This document shows, piece by piece, positions 33,041-40,325 of a stretch of 42,455 bases of DNA (position 1 is the stretch's first letter; every line of letters begins with the position of its first letter). Origin of the DNA: a bacterium (lineage in GTDB: Bacteria > Acidobacteriota > HRBIN11 > JAKEFK01); assembly GCA_022616075.1 (NCBI GenBank), contig JAKEFK010000179.1:1-42455 (forward strand), read 5' to 3'. The position numbers and the translations under genes were made by a program. Below the pieces are notes generated by a model, which made no database searches, was not told the origin of the DNA, and was given only the letters and a program-made list of their open reading frames with translations.

Positions 33041-35578
33041 ATGCGCGTGCTCGTTGTAGAAGATGACCCGCAATTTGGATCCATGGTTCGCAACCTTCTG
33101 GAAACTGAAGGAATCGAAATAGAGCTTGCAGTGAACCCTTCCGAAGCATTTGAAAAACTGATGGCGACTCCCATTGATACGATCCTGCTGGATCTCACGC
33201 TTGGGGATCAGTCAGGCATGTCCGTGCTTCGCGAACTGCATGAATCCGGAAGCACAACTCCCATTGTGGTCATGACGGGGCAGGGCTCTATTGAAACGGT
33301 TGCCGAAGCAATGCAACTGAATGCTTTTGAGTACATGACGAAACCCTTTGCGAAGGATCAAATCCTGGAAGTTTTGCGCCGCGCGCTCCTTTCCAACAAA
33401 CAGAAAGGAGAAACGAAAAAAGAGATCACCGGCAAAACGATTCAGATGATCGGACAGAGCCCTCGGATGATTGAAGTCTACAAGGCGATTGCTCGCATTT
33501 CCAAAACGGATTCCACTGTTCTGATTACCGGAGAGAATGGCACAGGAAAGGAGCTTGCGGCCAGGTCGATTCATGAGGGTTCCACGAGGTCCCGGAAACC
33601 CTTCATTACAGTCAACTGCGGCGCGTTCACTGAAGCTTTGCTGGAAAGCGAGCTATTCGGACACGTTAAAGGCGCACTGGCCGGAGCTTCGGTCGCACAC
33701 CGCGGAATTCTTGAAAGTGCGTCAGGTGGCACCGTGTTTCTGGATGAAATCAACGAAACGGTTCCTGCATTTCAAGTAAAACTGTTGCGCATGTTACAGC
33801 AGCGGACGATCAAACCGGTTGGAAGCAATGAAGAACGCCCTGCGGACATTCGCGTGATCGCGTCAACCACTCAACCTGTAGAAAAGCTCCTGCTCTCTTC
33901 CTTTCGAAGAGACTTGCTCTACAAGCTGAGCGTGATCCACATCCATATTCCTGCGCTTCGCGAACGCCAGGATGACATTCCACTGCTGACACATCATTTC
34001 TTAATCAGATGCAATAACCGCCAGCGCAAATCGGTTACAATTCCCGATGCCACCATTCAATGGATTAAGACTCTTCCATGGGAAGGAAATATTCGTGAGC
34101 TTGAAAACGCGATCGAACGGGCCGTTACGTTGAACGGGACGGGCGTCGTTCAAATCGAGGATCTGATCAGTTTCGGCCTTCGACCGGAAACAGTTTCCAC
34201 TTTTTCTTCAGTGGCGCCGGAATCCGAAAAAAGCCAGCAGACGATCGAACAGGAGTCGCGATCACTCGATGAGATGACGCGTGATCACATTCTTACAGTG
34301 CTCAAATCGACCGGCGGAAACAAACTTCGGACCGCGCAAATTCTTGGAATCGGCCGGTATTCACTTTATCGAATGGCAAACCGGTTGGGTATCGATCTGG
34401 ATCATCTAACCTTGGAAGCAAGAGACAGGAAACCTAAGTTAGAAAAAAAACAAGAAGTTGAAAAAGGACTGGATGACTTGTTCGATAATGTAAACGATAT
34501 CATCTACACGAGGGATCTGGATGGAACGATTACGAGCTTGAATGCGGCCGGGGAACGTTTCTTCGGGCATCCGCGAAGCGAAATAGTTGGCGGCACGCTT
34601 CATGAATTGTTTCACGATCCTGATATTGAAAAAAACCTGCGAGCAACCAATGAAAGACTCATCAAACAGGGTGTGGATCGTTCTGTTGTTTCAATGATGG
34701 ACCGGAATGGCAAACTGCGACACCTGGAATTTAACGTCTCGTTGATGCGTGATGAGAACGGCGATCCATCCGGTGCCCGTGGAATTATGCGGGATGTTAC
34801 TGAAGCGAAAGAATTGGAGCAGGAACTTCGCAACCGTACGAAAGAGCTGGAAGAGTCAAATGAAAAACTGAAAGAGCTCGACCGGATCAAAGCAGACTTT
34901 ACTGCCATGCTTGTTCACGATTTGAAAACGCCCGCAGCCACAATGATTCTGGCTCTGGAATTCTTGCAAGAGCGATTTGGCGGAAAAGCAGACCGTATTG
35001 AAGAGGTCATTGCAACCGGTCTCACTTCGGGACGAACGATCTTACAGCTCGTTGAAGATATGCTTGATATTTTCCGATTTGAGTCAAATAAAATGGAATT
35101 GAGGCGAAGCGTCCTCACGATACCGGAGCTCTTGCACGATCCAATGCAAGAAGCTTCTTTACAGGCGGAAAAGAAAGGGATCAACTTCTACAGTGAATTG
35201 GACGAGAACCTGCCGCCCGTTTCTGTGGATAGTCCCAAAATGATGCGCGCAGTCTCCAATCTTCTGAGTAACGCGTTCAAATTCACGCCAGCCGGTGGCA
35301 AAGTGATTCTACGCGTGACCACCGGCAAAGGATCCGGCGTAAATTCAGACAGCACCTACGTGGATGTCTGTGTCGTAGATACAGGCCAGGGTATTCCTAC
35401 CGAGCACCTTTCCTACATATTCGACCCTTACTGGCAAACGCCGCTAAAGGGTGTCGGCACTGGTCTCGGCCTCGCGGTTGTAAAACGAATTGTTTCTGCG
35501 CACGGCGGCCTTGTATTTGTTCGAAGCAAGCTGGGCGTCGGAAGCGAATTTCACATCGCGCTCCCTGCAATGATTTAA
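33041..35578 (+). CDS. Response regulator fused to histidine kinase: REC-AAA-HTH-PAS-HisKA-HATPase
   Basis: This 845-residue soluble protein combines an NtrC-like regulator and a sensor kinase. The receiver (1-115) has acidic D8/D9, phospho-Asp51, T79 and K101. An AAA+ domain (about 135-370) has Walker A GENGTGKE (164-171) and Walker B TVFLDEI (231-237). The sigma54 contact loop, normally GAFTGA, reads GALAGA (211-216). A Fis-type HTH lies at 425-451 and a PAS at about 473-590. HisKA has H626 in VHDLKTP, and the HATPase has DTGQGIPTEHLSYIFDPYW and GTGLGLAVV. No membrane segment. Loss of the loop threonine predicts no sigma54 activation. It starts 11 nt after the deaminase. Confidence 0.93.
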   Translation: MRVLVVEDDPQFGSMVRNLLETEGIEIELAVNPSEAFEKLMATPIDTILLDLTLGDQSGMSVLRELHESGSTTPIVVMTGQGSIETVAEAMQLNAFEYMTKPFAKDQILEVLRRALLSNKQKGETKKEITGKTIQMIGQSPRMIEVYKAIARISKTDSTVLITGENGTGKELAARSIHEGSTRSRKPFITVNCGAFTEALLESELFGHVKGALAGASVAHRGILESASGGTVFLDEINETVPAFQVKLLRMLQQRTIKPVGSNEERPADIRVIASTTQPVEKLLLSSFRRDLLYKLSVIHIHIPALRERQDDIPLLTHHFLIRCNNRQRKSVTIPDATIQWIKTLPWEGNIRELENAIERAVTLNGTGVVQIEDLISFGLRPETVSTFSSVAPESEKSQQTIEQESRSLDEMTRDHILTVLKSTGGNKLRTAQILGIGRYSLYRMANRLGIDLDHLTLEARDRKPKLEKKQEVEKGLDDLFDNVNDIIYTRDLDGTITSLNAAGERFFGHPRSEIVGGTLHELFHDPDIEKNLRATNERLIKQGVDRSVVSMMDRNGKLRHLEFNVSLMRDENGDPSGARGIMRDVTEAKELEQELRNRTKELEESNEKLKELDRIKADFTAMLVHDLKTPAATMILALEFLQERFGGKADRIEEVIATGLTSGRTILQLVEDMLDIFRFESNKMELRRSVLTIPELLHDPMQEASLQAEKKGINFYSELDENLPPVSVDSPKMMRAVSNLLSNAFKFTPAGGKVILRVTTGKGSGVNSDSTYVDVCVVDTGQGIPTEHLSYIFDPYWQTPLKGVGTGLGLAVVKRIVSAHGGLVFVRSKLGVGSEFHIALPAMI

Positions 35579-35583
35579 TTTTA

Positions 35584-35646
35584 GAACAGAAGGTTGCGAA
35601 GAGCGCTAAGATTAAATATTCTTTGCGATCTTTGCGTTCTTCTGTT
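35584..35646. repeat. Imperfect dyad before the beta-CASP gene (family B-like)
   Basis: AACAGAAGGTTGCGAAGAGC on the left and CTTTGCGTTCTTCTGTT on the right are inverse complements over the outer 8 bp and many inner positions. It lies between the kinase-fusion stop and the beta-CASP ATG. It produces a misleading 10-codon N-terminal extension of that ORF. Confidence 0.7.
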
Positions 35647-35652
35647 AAAAAA

Positions 35653-37026
35653 ATGAAAATTAGCTTTTATGGTGCAGCACAGACCGTTACCGGTTCCCGC
35701 TTTCTAATTGAAACCCCGGAAAAGAAAGTTCTCGTTGATTGCGGCTTGTTTCAGGGACCGCGCATCTGGAAAGAGCGGAACTGGGCAAAGCTTCCCTTTG
35801 AGCCGGCTGGTCTCGATTGCGTGGTGCTCACGCATGCGCATATTGATCATGCAGGTTTCTTGCCCCGCTTTGCAAAACTTGGCTTTCGCGGTCCGGTAAT
35901 TTGCACACCCGCGACAGCGGACCTGCTCTCGCTGCTTCTGCCGGATTCCGGACACATCCAGGAAGAAGACGCCGCTTTCGCAAACAAAAAGAAATATACA
36001 AGGCACGATCCTGCCCTTCCTTTATATACAGAAGAGGACGCAAAAAAAGTTTTGGAGCAGCTTCAGCAGCTCGAATATTACAAACCGGTTCAGTTGTCCA
36101 GCAATCTCTCGTTCAGTTTTCTCCGCGCCGGACACATCCTGGGTTCTGCCATGATTGAATTCCGGTATCGCGACAAGACAATCCTCTTTACCGGCGACCT
36201 TGGCAGACCTTCCCAATTCCTCATTAAACGGCCGGATGAAGTTCGTTCCGCTGATTATCTTGTGATGGAATCCACGTACGGAAACCGTTTGCATCAAAGG
36301 GTCGATGTTAAGAAAAAGCTGACTGAGCTGATCAAACGAACTTTTGCTAATGGGGGAAGCGTTCTGGTACCTGCGTTCGCCATCGGCAGAACGCAAGAAC
36401 TGCTGTTCCTGCTCCGCAATCTGGTAGAGAATGGCCAGATTCCGAAACTTCCTATTTTTGTGGACAGCCCTATGGCAATCGATGCGATGTCCATTTACAA
36501 CCATCATCGTTCCGATTCTTCTAAAGAATTAGAACATTTGCAATTGAGAGACGATACCCCATTCCAATGGGATGGAGTTCGTCCGTTGAGGACAGTTCAG
36601 GATTCTATGAGTCTGAACACACGAACCCAGCCTTGCATCATCATTTCAGCAAGCGGGATGGCAAGCGCCGGGAGAATCCTGCATCATTTAAAACGCAGAA
36701 TCAGCGAGCATTTCAACACTGTATTATTCATTGGATTTCAAGCGGAAGGGACAAAAGGGAGACTCCTTGTGGACGGAATCAAGGAGATTAAGGTGCACGG
36801 CAAACAATACCCTGTCGAAGCGAAGATCGAATATTTGGACGCGCTATCGTGCCATGCGGATTACGAAGAGATTTTGCAGTGGCTCCAGAACTTTCAGCGT
36901 CCGCCGGAAAAAGTCTTTCTTGTTCACGGAGAGACTTCCGCAAGCCAAAGTCTGTCGCAGAAAATTGCAGAAAGTTACGGCTGGAACGTTCATGTGCCTG
37001 TATATATGGAATCGGTTGACTTGTAG
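35653..37026 (+). CDS. MBL-fold beta-CASP ribonuclease
   Basis: Beta-CASP MBL enzymes of this size act as RNA exo- or endonucleases related to CPSF73 and bacterial RNases. From the ATG at 35653 there are 457 residues. They open KISFYGAAQTVTGSRFL, then VDCGLFQG and the zinc motif HAHIDH at 61-66. FRAGHILGSAMIEF and LFTGDLGR follow, then the beta-CASP insertion (VLVPAFAIGRTQELLFLL; IISASGMASAGRILHHL). The C-terminal HADYEEILQW and KVFLVHGE complete the active site. No KH domain is present. The TAG stop is inside a family C repeat. The ATG is preceded by a repeat and lacks a clear ribosome site. Confidence 0.94.
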   Translation: MKISFYGAAQTVTGSRFLIETPEKKVLVDCGLFQGPRIWKERNWAKLPFEPAGLDCVVLTHAHIDHAGFLPRFAKLGFRGPVICTPATADLLSLLLPDSGHIQEEDAAFANKKKYTRHDPALPLYTEEDAKKVLEQLQQLEYYKPVQLSSNLSFSFLRAGHILGSAMIEFRYRDKTILFTGDLGRPSQFLIKRPDEVRSADYLVMESTYGNRLHQRVDVKKKLTELIKRTFANGGSVLVPAFAIGRTQELLFLLRNLVENGQIPKLPIFVDSPMAIDAMSIYNHHRSDSSKELEHLQLRDDTPFQWDGVRPLRTVQDSMSLNTRTQPCIIISASGMASAGRILHHLKRRISEHFNTVLFIGFQAEGTKGRLLVDGIKEIKVHGKQYPVEAKIEYLDALSCHADYEEILQWLQNFQRPPEKVFLVHGETSASQSLSQKIAESYGWNVHVPVYMESVDL

Positions 37027-37124
37027 TGGCAGAGCATTTTCCACACTGCTTGTGTTCGTATCTTAACTACCTTAACTCTGCCGCTTCCCCGAAATTTGTA
37101 TCTACGTGAAAATGCTCTGCTAGC
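37023..37124. repeat. Family C palindrome with long loop, copy 1
   Basis: GTAGTGGCAGAGCATTTTCC (37023) and GTGAAAATGCTCTGCTAGC (37106) are inverse arms separated by about 65 nt. The arms match 15293-15352. The beta-CASP gene stop (TAG, 37024-37026) is the second to fourth base of the left arm. Confidence 0.85.
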
Positions 37125-37125
37125 A

Positions 37126-37234
37126 TTGCAGAAGAAGCAGAGCATTTGCCCGTCGACAATTTGTTCGTGCTGGTTCAGACTTCTTCGAAGTAGCAAATCT
37201 GTTCACTACAAACGGCAAATGCACTGCCACTACG
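37126..37234. repeat. Family C palindrome, divergent copy 2
   Basis: GCAGAGCATTTGCC (37138 on) and GGCAAATGCACTGCCACTAC (37215-37234) are diverged inverse arms around an AT-richer loop. They abut copy 1. Together 37027-37237 is wholly repeat and shows no gene. Confidence 0.7.
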
Positions 37235-37237
37235 AGC

Positions 37238-37243
37238 TATAAT
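37238..37243 (+). promoter_or_regulatory. TATAAT -10 close to the ThyX-like start
   Basis: A perfect TATAAT ends 8 nt before the ATG at 37252, so a transcript would start within about 2 nt of it. No good -35 or Shine-Dalgarno is seen; the upstream sequence is the repeat. Confidence 0.45.
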
Positions 37244-37251
37244 AAGGCGCT

Positions 37252-38886
37252 ATGACTGATGAATTCACTCCGGAAGAAATAGAAATCCTTTCCCGATACG
37301 TCACCAACGCAACCGGTGATACTTTTTGCGTAAACATTCCAGGTCTCGCGGGACCGATCTATGCGCGGTACAGCCGCGCAATCACGGGCCTTCGTCGCAC
37401 GTTGCTCAAAGAGTTCTTGAAGGATGGAGAGCTAAATGTCACTCGAACCCAGGAGCTGATTGAACGGATCCTCAACGAATACGGAGATGACAGTGTCGGT
37501 GAGCTTGAAGGCGCTCATTTGGCCCTGGAACAGATCTCCAATCTTGTGACGAAGATTGTAGAGGACTGCCGCATCGGAGGTTCACCGATCGAACAATCCA
37601 CGCGGTATGTTTTCTACTACCAGAAGGATAGTGAAGGAAAATACAAGTACTACCGCGGCGAAGAGATTTTCAATAGCCCTATTGGCTCTGAATATGTCCG
37701 CGCGATGGACTTCATCTTTGATACGTACGCGGCGGCCGTGGAGCCACTGACCGAATATTTCCGCCGGCTTAAAACTCTGGACGAAGCCGAATATAACATT
37801 CGAGGCAAGGGGATTCCGGAAAAATACGCCGCAATGGATTCAGAGGTCTATCAGAAACAGTTTCGAATGACGTACAACGCGGACCTCAAAACGAAAGCCT
37901 GTGATGTTCTCCGGGGTCTATTGCCGGCCGCAACGCTCACAAATGTCGGACTCTATGGGAACGGGCGCTTTTATCAAAGTTTGCTTACGCGTCTTTACAG
38001 TCACAATCTACCCGAATGCAACAGGCGCGGGTCGGAAGCACATGGCGAGTTGAACAAGATCATCCCGAAATTCGTGAAACGCGCGAAGCGTGATGAGTAC
38101 GTAGTCGCGCGAGAACATCAGATGAGAAAAGTGACCGAAGAATTATTGCGTGGGGTTCCGCCGAAAGATGAACAGGATTGCTTTCTTTTGCCCATGGCAC
38201 GTGATCCGGAAACTTTATTCGAACACACGCTCGCTGCCTCTCTCTATCCTTACTGCAAGCATCCTTTACAACAGTTACTCGCCATCGTACGACAAATGTC
38301 GTACGATCAGAAAGAAGAGCTCTTGCGAACTTTCACGGGGAACCGGGTGCACAGAAGAAATCGTCCGGGACGCGCTCTGGAAATGGGTTATCCGCTGACG
38401 TTCGATATTCAAGCCGACTTTGGCGCCTACAGGGACTTGCAACGGCACCGGATGCTGACCCAGGAACGGCAATTGTTGCAATGCGGTCTGGGATTCGAAA
38501 TTGAAGAAGAACTCAGGACCATTGGAATGCACGAAAAAGCCGAAGAATGCTTTCAACGATCCGCCGCACTTTACGATCTCATGAACCGCGAGTTGGGTCC
38601 CGTGATGGCGCAATATGCAGTGCTGTTCGGCTATAAAATTCGATGGATGATGGGAATGAATTTCCGGGAGGCCATGCACATGATCGAACTACGCACGACT
38701 CCCCAGGGGCATCCCAGTTATCGTCACGTCTGCCAGAAGATGATGAAGGAGATCCAGTTAATGCATCCGCAGCTGGCAGAAACGATTCGTTTTGCAGACT
38801 TCAACGAATACTACTGGGCACGCGGTGAATCAGAGGCCAGACAGCGACGCAAGGATCGCGAAATCGACGACCGCTATAAAAAATAA
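37252..38886 (+). CDS. Double-domain ThyX-like protein with split signature
   Basis: ThyX makes dTMP from dUMP with FAD and methylene-tetrahydrofolate. A typical subunit has about 220-250 residues; this protein has 544 and two ThyX-like halves. The N-half has a SPIEQSTRY segment (111-119), like the S-x4-S-x-R-Y end of the family motif, but the preceding RHR is CRI. The C-half has RHR at 398-400 (DLQRHRMLTQERQ) without the S-x-R-Y end. A later helix, MNFREAMHMIELRTTPQGH (469-487), corresponds to the NaRSLxxFLxLR region. Activity may need both halves, or be lost. A dCMP deaminase domain 4 kb upstream could supply dUMP. Confidence 0.83.
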   Translation: MTDEFTPEEIEILSRYVTNATGDTFCVNIPGLAGPIYARYSRAITGLRRTLLKEFLKDGELNVTRTQELIERILNEYGDDSVGELEGAHLALEQISNLVTKIVEDCRIGGSPIEQSTRYVFYYQKDSEGKYKYYRGEEIFNSPIGSEYVRAMDFIFDTYAAAVEPLTEYFRRLKTLDEAEYNIRGKGIPEKYAAMDSEVYQKQFRMTYNADLKTKACDVLRGLLPAATLTNVGLYGNGRFYQSLLTRLYSHNLPECNRRGSEAHGELNKIIPKFVKRAKRDEYVVAREHQMRKVTEELLRGVPPKDEQDCFLLPMARDPETLFEHTLAASLYPYCKHPLQQLLAIVRQMSYDQKEELLRTFTGNRVHRRNRPGRALEMGYPLTFDIQADFGAYRDLQRHRMLTQERQLLQCGLGFEIEEELRTIGMHEKAEECFQRSAALYDLMNRELGPVMAQYAVLFGYKIRWMMGMNFREAMHMIELRTTPQGHPSYRHVCQKMMKEIQLMHPQLAETIRFADFNEYYWARGESEARQRRKDREIDDRYKK

Positions 38887-38899
38887 CCACGGAGTTTCA

Positions 38900-40318
38900 G
38901 TGCAAAACGGATCTGGAAACTCACTTCACTCGCTTCGTCCCATCCTCATTCTCATTGCAGTGATGGCCATCCTGTACTCAACGTATTCCCTGTTGCGACA
39001 CTGGCATTACAGCAGTAGTGGATATGATCTGGGAATCTTCGATCAGGCGATGTGGCACTACAGCCGGTTCGAAATACCGCGAAACACCATTGCAGATTAT
39101 CCACATATTCTGGCGGAGCACTTTCATCCTATTTTGCTGATCCTTGTACCGTTCTACCGTGTGCTGCCACGCCCGGAAATACTTTTGGTATTGCAGGCAG
39201 TCCTTCTGTCGTTATCCGCGTTGCCCGTGTACATTTACGCGCGATCGAGAGTCGGGTCCCGTTTCGGTTTTGTTTTAAGTCTTGCCTATGTTCTTTTCTG
39301 GGGAATACAAAAAACGGTGGCCTTTGATTTTCACGAACTGGCATTTTCTCCCTTGCTGATTGCGACTGCAATTTTAGGATTAGAGACCCGCAAATGGAGA
39401 CTGCTGTTCCCCGCGCTGATCGGAATCCTTTTGACAAAGGAAGATTTGCATCTGCTCGTCATCTTTTTTGGATTCCTTCTTATCCTGTCCAGGGAATATT
39501 TGAAGGGCATTCTGGTAGTAGTTTTTGCTTCCATCAGTTTTGCAGCTGTGGTGACGTGGCTGATGCCGATGTTCGGAGACCCAGACAAATCGGGATTTCT
39601 CAACACGTACAGTGAATTCGGACAGGGCCCATTTGCGTTGCTAATCGGCATGATTTCCAGACCATGGGTCGTGATCAAATCCCTGGTAGACCCCCCGATT
39701 AAAATCCGTACCTTCCTATTGTGGGTTGGGCCATTCTTGTTTCTTCCGCTAATTTCGCGAATATCCATCTTAGCCGTTCCGTTGGTTCTTGCACGATTTC
39801 TTTCTTCAAGTCCGAATCACTGGACTGCAGGATTTCATTACTCAGCGCCCTTAGCTCCGATACTTGCAATGGCGGCGGCGGATGGGCTGCGTCGTGTTCT
39901 GGATCGAATTCATCCTGAGATTTTGAAGAAACGGGTAGCCGTGGTAGCTGTTACTTTCATTTTGCTGATGTGCGCGATTCTGCCGGGCAAGCTGCCGGTC
40001 TGGCGACTCCTCTCCCCGAAGTACTACCACTTTTCCGATGTCGAAAAAACCGGTCCGAGAGCGCTTTCACTCATTCCAGAAAGTGCATCAGTTGTAGCTC
40101 AAGATGGTATTGTTCCGCATTTAAGCCGCCGTGATTTCATTTACACTCTTCGACCGGGAGCTCCTGAGGCAGATTTTGTCGTGGCATCTCAGCGCCTCAA
40201 ACCATGGCCCAATCAAAACTGGGAGGAAATAGAAACCCTCCTTGCAGAACGAAAAGCGGCGGGATATCGTACCATTTTTGGAGAAAACGGCTGGATTGTT
40301 CTTCAGCGCAGTAAGTAA
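38900..40318 (+). CDS. DUF2079 multi-pass membrane protein
   Basis: I start at GTG 38900, preceded by GGAG with 5-nt spacing, 13 nt after the ThyX-like stop; a longer ORF reads into that gene. The 472-residue protein has about nine hydrophobic helices (for example LILIAVMAILYSTYSLL and ALIGILLTKEDLHLLVIFFG) and the DUF2079 pattern SGYDLGIFDQAMWHYSRF near the N-terminus. The middle has FDFHELAFSPLLIATAILGL. The family is thought to be glycosyltransferase-C-like by topology, but its function is unknown. The stop is 7 nt from the convergent SBP gene stop, with no room for a terminator. Confidence 0.88.
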   Translation: MQNGSGNSLHSLRPILILIAVMAILYSTYSLLRHWHYSSSGYDLGIFDQAMWHYSRFEIPRNTIADYPHILAEHFHPILLILVPFYRVLPRPEILLVLQAVLLSLSALPVYIYARSRVGSRFGFVLSLAYVLFWGIQKTVAFDFHELAFSPLLIATAILGLETRKWRLLFPALIGILLTKEDLHLLVIFFGFLLILSREYLKGILVVVFASISFAAVVTWLMPMFGDPDKSGFLNTYSEFGQGPFALLIGMISRPWVVIKSLVDPPIKIRTFLLWVGPFLFLPLISRISILAVPLVLARFLSSSPNHWTAGFHYSAPLAPILAMAAADGLRRVLDRIHPEILKKRVAVVAVTFILLMCAILPGKLPVWRLLSPKYYHFSDVEKTGPRALSLIPESASVVAQDGIVPHLSRRDFIYTLRPGAPEADFVVASQRLKPWPNQNWEEIETLLAERKAAGYRTIFGENGWIVLQRSK

Positions 40319-40325
40319 TAACCAG

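Noticed and set aside
38792-38899. Longer N-terminus for the DUF2079 protein
   Set aside because: It lies inside the ThyX-like gene; the GTG at 38900 has a GGAG site.
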